Below are positions 16,501 to 23,835 of a stretch of 23,835 nucleotides of DNA, piece after piece. This DNA comes from DSWT01 sp036845725. GTDB taxonomy: Bacteria; Chloroflexota; Anaerolineae; B4-G1; SLSP01. The position numbers were made by a program, and so were the translations under genes. Within the stretch, counting starts at the first letter, position 1, and every line of letters starts with the position of its first letter. The DNA lies in contig DAIUDK010000085.1 in assembly GCA_036845725.1 (NCBI GenBank), positions 1-23,835 of the forward strand, read 5' to 3'. The notes below the pieces were generated by a model. That model searched no databases, was not told the origin of the DNA, and worked only from the letters and a program-made list of their open reading frames with translations.

Positions 16501-17903
16501 AAGCTTGTTTTCGGCGGGATGATTTGCGTGTGTTCGAATTTCTGTACACCATGAGCGTCGAAAACGTCCAGATAGACGACGACATCGTAGTAATCGTGGG
16601 GATTGTGAATCCAGTAACGAGTAGCATAATCGGGATGGCGCGCAATAGATGGTAGGTAAACCATGGCGTAGCTATGCCAGTCCGTATAGCTCAGGGCGCT
16701 GTGTCCACCGATGTCCTGCGGCGGTGCATCGCCGCTAAACCGTTCGATCACCGCGCCGGAGAATTCAGGCTGATTAAGGTCTGTCGATTGAAGGGTTATC
16801 GCTCCCGCCCAGGGCGTGACCGGGATTGGCAGCCCATATTGCCTCAGATAGTCGAACGCCTGATCGACAATCTCATTGACGAGAAGGCCGTCTCCCACGC
16901 GATAGTATGAGAGCCGCGATCCACCCCCGCTAGACGCCACTTCAGTTTGACCAAGCCAGACTTCACTATGGAGACCGTCGGATCTGTTTAAGGTCTTGGG
17001 GATGACCAGAGTGCTCCCGACGTTGGCCCCGTTAACGCCTTCCCAGGCTTCAGCCAGTGCGCCATTGGCGTCGAGGACGCCCATATAGCCTGAGAGCTGT
17101 GTTTCCGGATTTTCTACAATGAGTGTTCCGGACTCTGAGGCATTTAAGTGTCCCGCACCCATTGGATCGTAGATCCACAGTTGGTAGGGATTCAATACGA
17201 TCGAATCTGAATAGCGAACTGTTCCTTTGACTCCGAAATCGACGGAGAGGATGTTGGTGTAAGCAGTGGTATTCTGTACGTAGATGCGTGGTGTCAAATC
17301 CTCGCGGGGCATGCCCACCCAGGGGAAAACAAGTTTACCGTAAGCCGGGTATGCTGAGTAGGCGGCTCGATAGTTGGGGGCCCCGTCGCCAGGCGTTCCT
17401 TTGACCAGGCAGGCGATGGGTTGATCGCTTCGGACCGTGGCTGTGCCTTCGACGATACCACTGCCGTGCCCTATCAGTGCCTGGGCAATCTCCTCCGTTT
17501 TGATGACGGTGCTGCCGTGGGGCGGGATCGTGCGATAAATTTCGGCCGGAGGCCTCACGTCGCCTTCTACATCCCATAGAGAGAGTACGATATCTGTTGC
17601 GGAATACATACTGGTGTTCATAATGTGGATACTGGTGGGGACTTTTTCAGGTTCGACGGTGAAGTAGGGTACGGGACATTCGTAGCTGAGAACATAGTCG
17701 TTGGGTATCGCAAAGGACGTGAAGGCCGCGCCTGTCTCGGGAGGGGTTGTTTGTGTCACGGCCGATGACGTTAATACAGCGGAGGGCGTTATGGCGAAAA
17801 GGAGCAAGGCCATCAACGCTCCGGCTCCAAGTACGGTATAAAGGCAAGCATACACGTTCGCGCGTCGTTGTAGACGCAGTTGCGAGCATTTTGGTGTTAC
17901 CAT
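13581..17903 (-). CDS. Giant surface protein: C25-like caspase-fold peptidase with PPC domain and GGWASI repeats
   Basis: A 1440-residue exported protein. Residues 17-45 hold a hydrophobic signal or anchor. Residues 65-500 carry repeated beta modules (IHIMNTS, IYVQNTT, YWIHNPH). A PPC domain begins at DDPYESNN (about 514) and continues with DKDWYSFEI and LTVTLSNLPADYEL. It is interrupted by a linker and eight GGWASI units (608-655), then resumes with VVALYPGTYYAVV and YSLSIQAT (about 668-700). Residues 735-1190 resemble gingipain-type C25 peptidases: NYIVVAGDDAQVPFYR, LTDDAYGTP, TGRLVESPEEM, LVTGYDFL, a His in NAHFEHW (His987 or His990), Cys1027 in WSMGCHAGYN, NTGYGYG and YGLPMYLV. His and Cys are both present, so activity is plausible. 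The C-terminus is YLPLVLRNVTSSTTP. AAAGGAGGG precedes the ATG by about 9 bases, and the gene starts 49 bp after the cyclase gene. Targets are unknown. Confidence 0.85.
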   Translation of the reverse strand: MVTPKCSQLRLQRRANVYACLYTVLGAGALMALLLFAITPSAVLTSSAVTQTTPPETGAAFTSFAIPNDYVLSYECPVPYFTVEPEKVPTSIHIMNTSMYSATDIVLSLWDVEGDVRPPAEIYRTIPPHGSTVIKTEEIAQALIGHGSGIVEGTATVRSDQPIACLVKGTPGDGAPNYRAAYSAYPAYGKLVFPWVGMPREDLTPRIYVQNTTAYTNILSVDFGVKGTVRYSDSIVLNPYQLWIYDPMGAGHLNASESGTLIVENPETQLSGYMGVLDANGALAEAWEGVNGANVGSTLVIPKTLNRSDGLHSEVWLGQTEVASSGGGSRLSYYRVGDGLLVNEIVDQAFDYLRQYGLPIPVTPWAGAITLQSTDLNQPEFSGAVIERFSGDAPPQDIGGHSALSYTDWHSYAMVYLPSIARHPDYATRYWIHNPHDYYDVVVYLDVFDAHGVQKFEHTQIIPPKTSFYWDQATMEELGMHFEGSGKITVEEMIGEIIVVGGERTLPTFDPGPDDPYESNNTYNTAWSLATPANINAYIGWQGDKDWYSFEIADTSLLTVTLSNLPADYELIIAPDPSLLPELPEGQELSTLDDPVSTDEEGNIESAGGWASIGGWASIGGWASIGGWASIGGWASIGGWASIGGWASIGGWASISSNPDIQAEQVRVVALYPGTYYAVVIPAIESAYSDQPYSLSIQATPLNVRSCTWDENYPSRPRKTDIYTGTSVTPATPPLTLILYNPTRLAQTYGLTETTPLTQALRLLADAPNVRGILYPLEMHATIDELYAAWNVDYCNVHRANQLAQAIREDIIAPYLYSEPGINYIVVAGDDAQVPFYRQRDLTRIANEREFGMVGYAGSAIGAATRLGFYLTDDAYGTPAGAELGWRGQYFWRPRKATGRLVESPEEMTMMIDVFLETGGVLPSDSTLVTGYDFLTDSSTAIAGLLGAMHTPIAPDTLINDTWTADDLRAAWTQQTPVPGLVAVNAHFEHWAALPASATTTADLFFNTDIVNANTSITGSIGWSMGCHAGYNVPDDAVPPLPDYAKTVPDFPQALAAKGGTWIANTGYGYGTDDGIAGSERLMVYLTQEMGRQNIIPIGMALRNAKVRYLYGLPQGGLTPYDAKSMMQAVLYGLPMYLVDTPNTLDPSTYLPPIDVTEVATIPLSYNLLAQHINVAPVLVEQRGNNGTFFSIGDNSMVWTHGTTGRPLLPSGAIPLPPVADDETDWQPRGAVLLSGDLTPLQDFDPVITRPVSDTALTEPPIEGGLGWSSPQLFTINRFGDNVNRLAATFALFNARTRELRLLTQAGIQVFYARPWNNDFTPPRILTARALRITGSPIVELQATALDNEGRVRRLYFTFITPEQIWSVPLEPDFNDPGGQSWLGSTSNIPPGAHYVLQAVDEAGNVAMAMNKGDYIPLNSEIRFAYLPLVLRNVTSSTTP
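15939..16082 (-). repeat. Eight 18-bp tandem units encoding GGWASI
   Basis: Eight contiguous 18-bp units, with no spacer, encode eight identical GGWASI hexapeptides (residues 608-655). The DNA units differ only at synonymous positions. The second Gly codon alternates GGG/GGA along all eight units, and the Ala-Ser codons change in pairs (GCC-TCC twice, GCA-TCG/TCA, GCG-TCC twice, GCG-TCG twice), so the working unit is 36 bp. Confidence 0.97.
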
Positions 17904-17952
17904 CTCTTATTCCCTCCTTTCGCACCCCAGCGAACTACCATCGCCGGAGTAT

Positions 17953-20900
17953 TCAGTGAATCGTTACCTTTTGCCAATTGTCCAATAGATTCTCCGCCTG
18001 TGTTAAATCCCACTGCGCGCCGAGAGCCGTGAAGGTGTCGATGGCGGTGTGGAGGTATTCGCTGGCGATGTCTGACTGCGCGCACTGGTAATACCACTGC
18101 GCCTGCGTCAACATTGCCTGGGCTTCGCTGTAGCGATCCTGGTTGGCCTTGGCGATATTCAAGGCCTGCTCGAGGGCGATTTTGGCAGCATCACACTGTC
18201 CCGTCGCCAGATAGATCTCCGCGAGCAGCCGGTACGTGCGACAAGCCTCCTGACGGTCGCTTTGTGCGTCGGCGGCCCGCAGTGAGTCCTCGGCGTACTT
18301 GAGCGCCGCTTCAGGCTGTTTACACAGCAGGGCTAACGTTCCACGATAACGCAGGAGTTCAGGCAGCAACGTCGTCGATCCCAACTGGGTGAAAAGTTGT
18401 TCTGCCCGGTCGAGCCGCTGCTGTGCCTCGACAAGCTTCCGCTCCATCAACGCCAGCGCCGCCAGGTTATTCTCCATCAAGGCGACGCCATACGTGATCC
18501 CTCGATCCTCCGCGATGGTCAACGCGCGGCTGTACGACATCCGGGCCGGGGAGACGCTGCCCTGGTAGCGGTACACTTCGCCGAGGTTGGCGGCGACTTT
18601 CGCTTCTCCTTCGATGTGGTGGATGCGCTGCGCGAGCCTGATGGCCTGCTCTCCATGGTTGCCGGCGGCTTTCCAGTCACCCTGAGCGAGGTTGATAAGC
18701 AGCAGTTGATTGTGCGCATCCATTTGCCCCACGAGATCGACGAGCGCCATGTACATCTGCAAGCTTTCTTCGCCCAATGCGCGCGCTTTTGACGATTCTC
18801 CGCGCACTGAAGCCAGGAATGCCAGCAGATAGAGCGCCCGCGCGCGAATTTTGCGGGCTTCTGCCGCTTCGATGCGTTCCGAAAGCGCGACGCTGCGCTC
18901 GCCCCAGGTTTGGGACTGCTCGATCTGCCCGCACCGGTAGTGCAGCCCGGCGCCCATCAGATAGAGCCGCGCGCCTTCGAGCTGGTTTTCGATGCCCGGC
19001 AGGCGCAACCCACGTTCCACTGCGGTAAAGGCTTCGGTGTAATGCCCCTGTGTCTCCAGGACGGCCGCGGTGTGGTATTCCACATGGGCGAGTTTCTCGA
19101 TGTCGCTTTCGTTCTTGGGGCTGGAGGGCAAGCGTTGGCGCGCCTGCGCCAGATGTGTCAGGGCTTGCTCGTATTGTCCCAGAATGGTGAGCGCCTCTCC
19201 GAGGAGGTGTTGTGCTTCGACGTGAATTTCGGATAGCGCGAGTTGCCCCGCGTCGATGGCTTCCAGAACGCGTCCGAATGCCTGAACCGCTTGCTCGGTC
19301 AGGTAGTTATCCAGAGCGCGTTGCCCCAGTTCGAGATTGGCTTTGACCGCCAGCTCCCAACTCTGACCTTCGAAGGCGTGAAAGGCCAGCAGCGTGAGCC
19401 AGTTCGACGTGACCGATTCGCGATTGACGTTCAGGTAGTCCGCTAACCTTTGATGGATGAGGCGGCGGATGCGGGTAGGCAACCCGCGATAGGCCACTTC
19501 CCGAATGAGCGGCTGGCGGAAGACCAGCGTTTCGCCTTGCTCGTCGCCGGGCACGAGGCCCAGGGGGTGAAGTTGCGGCAAGCGCCGTTGTACCACGGGC
19601 CGTGGCTCCTCGCCGTAACCTGCCACCAACATCGGCACCGTCATCTGCTCGCCGACGACCGTGGCGGCGCGCAACAGGTGGCGGCTCGGCGGTTCCAGTT
19701 GGTCGATGCGGCTTTGCAGCAAGCCGTAGGCCGTTTCGGGCAACGGCGCTTCTTCCAGCGGATGGGAGAGCGTCCAGGTTCCGTTTTCCCTTTTCAAGAC
19801 GCCGGAAGCGATCAATGTGCGCACGGCCTCGATGGTGAAGAGCGGAATCCCCTCGCCGCTTTTGGCGATCCAGCGTTCCACCTCCTGCGGTAACCGCGGT
19901 GTGTGCGTCACGGCGCGTGCCAGGGCCAGTGAGGCCCTGCGTTCCAGGGGAGCCAGTGCGACATCGAGGTGGTGGTCGAATGCCTGCCAGCGCTTCTCCA
20001 GCGCCGGGTCGTCGCGGTAGGTGACAAGCGTAAGTAATGGTGTGTCGGTGGGCCGGGTGACTAAAGCATCCAGCAGCTCCAGCGACGCCGCCGGCATCCA
20101 CTGCGCGTTTTCGAGGATAAGGACGCAGGGGCGTTCCATTGCTGCATGTTCCCATAGGAAGCGTACCACCGCCTGTCGCTGTTGTTCGCGCATGGCCGGC
20201 GGCAATCCGGCAATTTCTGGCGAAGGCGGCATGTCGATATTGAGAAGCGGCGCCAGCAGCGCAGCCCACACCCCTAACGCATGTCTGTCCATAGCGGCCC
20301 GGAGTGCATTCGCTTGTCCTGCCGGTGGGACATCCTGTAAACCCAATAGGGCGCGCAGAGGCGCTTCCCAGGCCGCGTAGGGCAGATGCGCGCCATACGA
20401 CGGCGCCGCGCCTCCGTAGACGTGGTAACCCATCGCGCGCGCCGTCGTTGTGATGGCGTGTATCAGGCGACTCTTGCCGATCCCGGCAGCGCCGTGCAGC
20501 GTGACGAGCTGTGGTTGGCCGGTTTTGAGGGTGTCCAGTGCTGTCTGGAGCTGCGCCAGTTCGGCTTCACGGCCGGTCAGCGGCAGCTCTTCCGTCTCGG
20601 CTTCGCTCAACATCGGGCGCACGCTCTGCGCGATAAAAGGGGCAATCGGTGCTTGCTTTCCCTTGAACTTGCGCGGTGACTCCCATACTCCCTTGACCCG
20701 GTTCGTGATTGCCGGGTGGTGCGCCGTATCGGGGCCGAGCCACACGTCGCCTGGACGGCACACGGACATCAGCCGGTAGGCGAGGTTGACTGCATCGCCC
20801 ATCACCGTGTACTCGCGCCGTTCGGCTGTACCGACATCCCCGGCAAAAACAAAGCCGGTGTTGACGCCGATGCGCAGCGGAGCGTTCGCGAAACGTTCCT

Positions 20901-22083
20901 GCAGCTCCAGCGCCGCCAGCACCGTACGTAGGGGATCGTCTTCGTGAGCTTTGGGCGCGCCGAAAAGCACCATCATATAGGCCCCTTGCGGCGACGCCCC
21001 GATTTTGTTCACCACACCGTCGTAGTGGTGGACGACATCGCGGGCTTGCGTGAACGTGGCGTTGGGCGCATCAACTTTCTCCAGCAGGATTTCGGGATTG
21101 TCCCAGTACAAGCTCAGATCGGGCAGGTCGGCCAGGGAAAGCATCAGAATCGTCACCTGGCGGATTTCGCTCCACTTTTGCACCTGGGTTGGATCGGAGG
21201 CTGTGGTCAGATGGCTCAACAAGTCGGAGGCTAGATAGGGCGTGAGCGCATCCATACGCGAGAGCAGCCAGTCGAGATATTCGACTTCTTGCACCTGCGG
21301 CATCACCGGCAGAGGTTCAAGGGGCTGCAGGTGCGGCGTTTCCTTGATCCGGCTGATCAGGTAGAGGTCTTTGCCGACCGGGTCGCACTCTGGCGGGTCG
21401 CATTCCAGAACGGCGGCGCAGAGATTTTTGGTGGTCGCATCGATGACGACACCACCGGCGGGCGCCGCGCTTTGTGCCCGGCCCATCTCCTGCAGCGGCG
21501 CGCCGGTGATCAACCATTCCCGACCATTGCGGTTCCCCAGTCCCATGCCGATCATGCGCCCTGATCCCAGGCCGATGGCGATGCGCAGCGGGAAGTTGCC
21601 GAGTGAGGTGTGGACTTCGCCCATGTGTTGGGCCATTGCCGCTTGAACCTCGAGGGCAGCGGCGCACGCGCGATGTGCGTGCTGCGCACCGGTAAAGAGC
21701 AGCATTCCTGCATCGCCGCCGAATTTCTGGATGTCGCCACCGTAGGCGTGGGTGGTGGTGATAAGGATTTCGAGAAAGCGGTTGACCAGTCCCGTTAGCT
21801 CGTCAGCGCCCTGTTCGGAGGCGGCCTCGGCGAAGCGTTCGGAGAGAGGGGTAAAGCCGTCGATGTCGGCGAACATCACCGTGCCCTCCAGGGGCAGCGC
21901 CAGCGGGCCGCTCGCTGGCGCCTCGACGACGCGCCGCGCGACAATCCGCGGCAGGTGTGATGCCGTGGCGGTGAGAAGTTCCTCCATGCGCTGGATCAAC
22001 CCGGGTTCGTAGCGGAGCACGCGCTCGAGTGTGGCTTCGGGCAGGGACTTTGCTTGTTCGCCAAGCCCGCTCCATACTTCCAT
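17953..22083 (-). CDS. Soluble-adenylyl-cyclase-like protein: two class III cyclase domains, AAA ATPase, TPR array
   Basis: A 1376-residue cytoplasmic protein. Cyclase domain 1 (about 66-245) has both metal-binding Asp: Asp73 in FADIDGFT and Asp124 in KFGGD. Its own transition-state Asn/Arg pair is missing. Domain 2 (about 308-490) has lost the metal Asp (LSLADL) but keeps Lys360 in VNKIG, Thr426 in EYTVMGD, Asn433 and Arg437 in AVNLAYRL. Together they would build one complete site with Lys/Thr specificity residues, predicting cAMP rather than cGMP. An AAA/STAND ATPase follows: Walker A GAAGIGKS (531-538) and Walker B-like VLILENAQW (654-662), where Asn659 replaces the usual Asp. The C-terminal part, about 900-1370, is a TPR-like helical array. 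This order matches mammalian sAC (ADCY10) and related bacterial cyclase/ATPase/TPR proteins. AGAGG precedes the ATG by about 9 bases. What it senses is unknown. Confidence 0.9.
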   Translation of the reverse strand: MEVWSGLGEQAKSLPEATLERVLRYEPGLIQRMEELLTATASHLPRIVARRVVEAPASGPLALPLEGTVMFADIDGFTPLSERFAEAASEQGADELTGLVNRFLEILITTTHAYGGDIQKFGGDAGMLLFTGAQHAHRACAAALEVQAAMAQHMGEVHTSLGNFPLRIAIGLGSGRMIGMGLGNRNGREWLITGAPLQEMGRAQSAAPAGGVVIDATTKNLCAAVLECDPPECDPVGKDLYLISRIKETPHLQPLEPLPVMPQVQEVEYLDWLLSRMDALTPYLASDLLSHLTTASDPTQVQKWSEIRQVTILMLSLADLPDLSLYWDNPEILLEKVDAPNATFTQARDVVHHYDGVVNKIGASPQGAYMMVLFGAPKAHEDDPLRTVLAALELQERFANAPLRIGVNTGFVFAGDVGTAERREYTVMGDAVNLAYRLMSVCRPGDVWLGPDTAHHPAITNRVKGVWESPRKFKGKQAPIAPFIAQSVRPMLSEAETEELPLTGREAELAQLQTALDTLKTGQPQLVTLHGAAGIGKSRLIHAITTTARAMGYHVYGGAAPSYGAHLPYAAWEAPLRALLGLQDVPPAGQANALRAAMDRHALGVWAALLAPLLNIDMPPSPEIAGLPPAMREQQRQAVVRFLWEHAAMERPCVLILENAQWMPAASLELLDALVTRPTDTPLLTLVTYRDDPALEKRWQAFDHHLDVALAPLERRASLALARAVTHTPRLPQEVERWIAKSGEGIPLFTIEAVRTLIASGVLKRENGTWTLSHPLEEAPLPETAYGLLQSRIDQLEPPSRHLLRAATVVGEQMTVPMLVAGYGEEPRPVVQRRLPQLHPLGLVPGDEQGETLVFRQPLIREVAYRGLPTRIRRLIHQRLADYLNVNRESVTSNWLTLLAFHAFEGQSWELAVKANLELGQRALDNYLTEQAVQAFGRVLEAIDAGQLALSEIHVEAQHLLGEALTILGQYEQALTHLAQARQRLPSSPKNESDIEKLAHVEYHTAAVLETQGHYTEAFTAVERGLRLPGIENQLEGARLYLMGAGLHYRCGQIEQSQTWGERSVALSERIEAAEARKIRARALYLLAFLASVRGESSKARALGEESLQMYMALVDLVGQMDAHNQLLLINLAQGDWKAAGNHGEQAIRLAQRIHHIEGEAKVAANLGEVYRYQGSVSPARMSYSRALTIAEDRGITYGVALMENNLAALALMERKLVEAQQRLDRAEQLFTQLGSTTLLPELLRYRGTLALLCKQPEAALKYAEDSLRAADAQSDRQEACRTYRLLAEIYLATGQCDAAKIALEQALNIAKANQDRYSEAQAMLTQAQWYYQCAQSDIASEYLHTAIDTFTALGAQWDLTQAENLLDNWQKVTIH

Positions 22084-22129
22084 ACTTCGGCCTCTTTTTG
22101 ACTGCTTGGGTGCTGACTCTACTGTTTAT

Positions 22130-22156
22130 ATTGTAGCGTAATAATGCGATTGTGAA
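22130..22156 (-). promoter_or_regulatory. Putative promoter of the cyclase/surface-protein operon
   Basis: On the minus strand TTCACA (22156-22151) and TACAAT (22135-22130) are 15 bp apart, slightly short, within the 86-bp gap ahead of the cyclase gene. The region is clearly more AT-rich than its surroundings. The leader would be about 40 bases. Confidence 0.35.
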
Positions 22157-22169
22157 CAGTGAGAGAAAG

Positions 22170-23297
22170 TCACCTGGCCCAATCAATCATGAAGTGGCTG
22201 ACGTACCATTCAAGCAGGAAGTTAAGGCGCCACCAAATAAGGCGCTGGATGTTTGGGTTGCGGATGCCGTAGAGCGTTGCTGCCAGGCGGTGGCGGCGTT
22301 TCAGCACCACACCCATACGGCTGCTGAGGATGCGTTTCTTGTACCCGGCAAAGGAAAAGTCGTTCTGTGTGAAGGCGGCCTTGAGTTCGTGCGCCGCGAG
22401 TTCGCCGTAGCCTAGTGCAAAGGAGATGCCTTCGCCGTAGGCGGGATCGACGCCGGCCGCATCGCCCGCCAGCAGGATATGGGGGGCCGCGAAACTGTCC
22501 TCGGGGTCGAACCAACGGATGGGATGGCTGTGGAGCGTGTAGTCTTCCATCCTCAGGCCGTCCTGCGCGACGGCCTGGCTTAGAATGGGACGCAGGTCCT
22601 GCTGTGGTGCGTCGTACATACGCAAGTCGAAGATGCCCCGGTTGCGGGCAAGTTGTCCGTTGCTGAGCATGGGGAAGTCCCACACGTATCCCTGAACGCC
22701 TTTCCCGATGACTTTGTAGTCAAAGATGCCCTTATCCTGATTTTCTGTGGACGTGTGCTCGGGCGGAACGTAGAATTCAAGCAGCCGCGCGGTGTGACCG
22801 TTGCGCGTGCCGGGTACGGCGCGTCGCACGACGCTGAGCGCGCCGTCGGCGCCGACGACGGCGCGGGCTGTGTAGGTGCCTTTGTCTGTTTCTACCGCCA
22901 TACCGCCATCGACGGGGGCCACTTTGCGGACGCGAGTTTCTGCGATAAACTGAACGCCACGCTCGCCAGCTGTATCCGCCAGCCACTGGTCGAACAGATC
23001 GCGGGAGAAAACGCGGAAGCTGGCCGGTTGTCGGGCGATAAAGAAACCCCGGTCTTCGAACCGGAAGTGCGCTTCCTTCACTTCGACATGCGGCACCTCG
23101 GTAACATCCATCCCCAGGCGTTGTAGGATAAACTCGCCATCCTGCAACATGCCGCCGCCGCAGAGTTTGGGCCGTGGATGGCGCGCTTTTTCCAGGATCA
23201 GCGTGCGTTTCGCCAGCTCTGGCGCGATCTGCGCCAGATGCAGCGCCGTCGATGCGCCGGCCGGGCCGGAACCTGCGATGATGACGTCGTATTGCAT
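22170..23297 (-). CDS. Geranylgeranyl reductase family FAD-dependent oxidoreductase
   Basis: A 375-residue flavoprotein of the GGR/ChlP-like group. The FAD-binding GSGPAGAS is at 9-16 after YDVIIA. KLCGGGM (44-50) matches the conserved Cys-containing segment of the family. VVGADGALSVVRR (147-159) and LLAGDAAGVDPAYGEGISFALGYGE (275-299) are the second and third FAD motifs. Family members saturate isoprenoid chains of archaeal lipids, chlorophyll or quinones; in bacteria many are of unknown substrate. The C-terminus is Trp/Arg-rich (LIWWRLNFLLEWYVSHF) and could associate with membranes. I chose ATG 23297 because GGGAG lies 5-6 bases upstream; a longer frame to 23327 adds ten atypical residues. 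The gene lies between a cyclase operon and a glycosyltransferase, and neither fixes the substrate. Confidence 0.88.
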   Translation of the reverse strand: MQYDVIIAGSGPAGASTALHLAQIAPELAKRTLILEKARHPRPKLCGGGMLQDGEFILQRLGMDVTEVPHVEVKEAHFRFEDRGFFIARQPASFRVFSRDLFDQWLADTAGERGVQFIAETRVRKVAPVDGGMAVETDKGTYTARAVVGADGALSVVRRAVPGTRNGHTARLLEFYVPPEHTSTENQDKGIFDYKVIGKGVQGYVWDFPMLSNGQLARNRGIFDLRMYDAPQQDLRPILSQAVAQDGLRMEDYTLHSHPIRWFDPEDSFAAPHILLAGDAAGVDPAYGEGISFALGYGELAAHELKAAFTQNDFSFAGYKKRILSSRMGVVLKRRHRLAATLYGIRNPNIQRLIWWRLNFLLEWYVSHFMIDWAR

Positions 23298-23361
23298 AAG
23301 TCTCCCTCGAATATCGTTCTTCTTCAACGCTTCAGATGGATCATAATCCGCCGTCTCTGTA

Positions 23362-23383
23362 GCGCCGGATGGTGATCCGGCGC
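23362..23383. terminator. Strong GC-rich hairpin after the glycosyltransferase gene
   Basis: GCGCCGGAT (23362-23370) and ATCCGGCGC (23375-23383) form a perfect 9-bp stem with a GGTG loop, 12 bases past the stop of the minus-strand glycosyltransferase gene. No U run follows on that strand, so it may pause or protect transcripts rather than act as a classical terminator, or it may be a REP-like palindrome. Confidence 0.5.
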
Positions 23384-23394
23384 AAGCTTTGCGG

Positions 23395-23835
23395 TTAAGT
23401 TCTCAGCGACGCAACCAGGTTTAGCCACGTCTGCGCCGTCCGTGCCCAGGTGAAGGTGGCAGCGCGTGCCAGGCCGGCTTGGCGCAGGCGCGCGCGGAGG
23501 CCAGGGTCGTCGAGCACTTGCTCCAGCGCTGCCGTCCACGCGGGCACATCCAGCGGATCGATCAACAGTCCGGCATCGCCGACGACCTCTGGAACGCTGG
23601 AGGCTGTGGAGGCGACGACGGGCGTCGCGCACGCCATTGCTTCGAGAGGTGGGAAGCCGAAGCCTTCGTACACGCTCGGAAAAGCCAGCGCCTCTGCCTG
23701 CCGGTAGAGCGCGGGCAGGTCGGTATCAGCGAAGAAGCCCATCAGATGGACGTAGGCCCGCCGTTTCGCCGCGGCGACAATTGGCTCGGAGAGCCACGCC
23801 GGGCGACCTGCGATGACCAGGTCTAGTTCGCGCTG
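23395..23835 (-). CDS. Glycosyltransferase family 4, C-terminal part (cut by window edge)
   Basis: Only the C-terminal 146 residues are visible; the frame stays open to the window end, so the start lies beyond 23835. The segment begins LDLVIAGRPAWLSE and runs through YVHLMGFFADTDLPALYRQAEALAFPSVYEGFGFPPLEAMACATPVVAS. The EGFGFPPLEAMA motif, with the EX7E-type glutamates that bind the nucleotide-sugar, identifies the C-terminal Rossmann domain of GT-B, GT4 enzymes (mannosyl- or glucosyltransferase-like). The donor and acceptor cannot be told from this part. A role in exopolysaccharide or glycolipid synthesis is the general expectation. A methionine at 23742 is internal, not a start. Confidence 0.93.
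   Translation of the reverse strand, partial: QRELDLVIAGRPAWLSEPIVAAAKRRAYVHLMGFFADTDLPALYRQAEALAFPSVYEGFGFPPLEAMACATPVVASTASSVPEVVGDAGLLIDPLDVPAWTAALEQVLDDPGLRARLRQAGLARAATFTWARTAQTWLNLVASLRT

Noticed and set aside
17904..17952. Terminator or promoter between the cyclase and surface-protein genes
   Set aside because: I see no stem with a T run and no convincing -35/-10 pair, only a strong ribosome site, so co-transcription is the simpler reading.
23298..23327. Ten-residue N-terminal extension of the GGR-type flavoprotein
   Set aside because: The FAD domain starts at MQYDVIIAGSG, and GGGAG is well placed for ATG 23297.

Overview
The window looks like chromosomal DNA of a GC-rich bacterium, most likely a member of the Chloroflexota (Anaerolineae-like). 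This placement is inferred from gene content: coenzyme F420 genes, secreted proteins ending in a YLPLVLR-type tail, a class III cyclase/AAA/TPR giant protein, and an AbgA-type amidohydrolase. I see no rRNA, tRNA, CRISPR array, prophage or insertion sequence. Coding density is high. The longest gene-free stretches are about 200 bases (1-200 and 13366-13580), and both hold signals described below.

Layout. (1) 1-737: a putative promoter and a plus-strand lipoprotein with a discoidin-like domain. (2) 780-6626, all minus strand, transcribed right to left: UDP-glucose 6-dehydrogenase, an M16 protease pair (a zinc-binding subunit, then a subunit that has lost the zinc motif), holo-ACP synthase, D-aminoacyl-tRNA deacylase, and a degenerate DprA-like protein. 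(3) 6721-10515, plus strand: a membrane-anchored protein of unknown function, an AbgA-like M20 amidohydrolase, and a secreted, Cys-rich HTSHGSQ protein with a C-terminal membrane anchor, closed by a perfect 15-bp hairpin. (4) 10605-13365, minus strand: an F420 cluster (NADPH:F420 reductase, F420-0:glutamate ligase, LLM-type F420-dependent oxidoreductase, small membrane protein). (5) 13581-22083, minus strand: two giant genes 49 bp apart. The first encodes a soluble-adenylyl-cyclase-like protein (cyclase-cyclase-AAA-TPR). The second encodes a 1440-residue surface protein with a caspase-fold C25-like peptidase domain and eight identical GGWASI hexapeptides set inside a PPC domain. (6) 22170-23835, minus strand: a geranylgeranyl-reductase-type flavoprotein and the 3' part of a GT4 glycosyltransferase cut by the window edge.

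How they work together. The F420 genes form a coherent unit: NADPH reduces F420, CofE adds its glutamate tail, and the LLM enzyme uses the reduced cofactor. The two M16 proteins are expected to form one heterodimeric peptidase. The cyclase and the peptidase-like surface protein probably share a transcript, which suggests a sensory or signalling protein coupled to a surface effector, although that coupling is inferred.

The most unusual items are the GGWASI insert with its paired codon pattern, the cyclase whose single active site is split over two domains as in mammalian sAC, the intergenic CACGAAT repeats phased at 10 bp, and the 13-bp inverted repeat ahead of the F420 operon.
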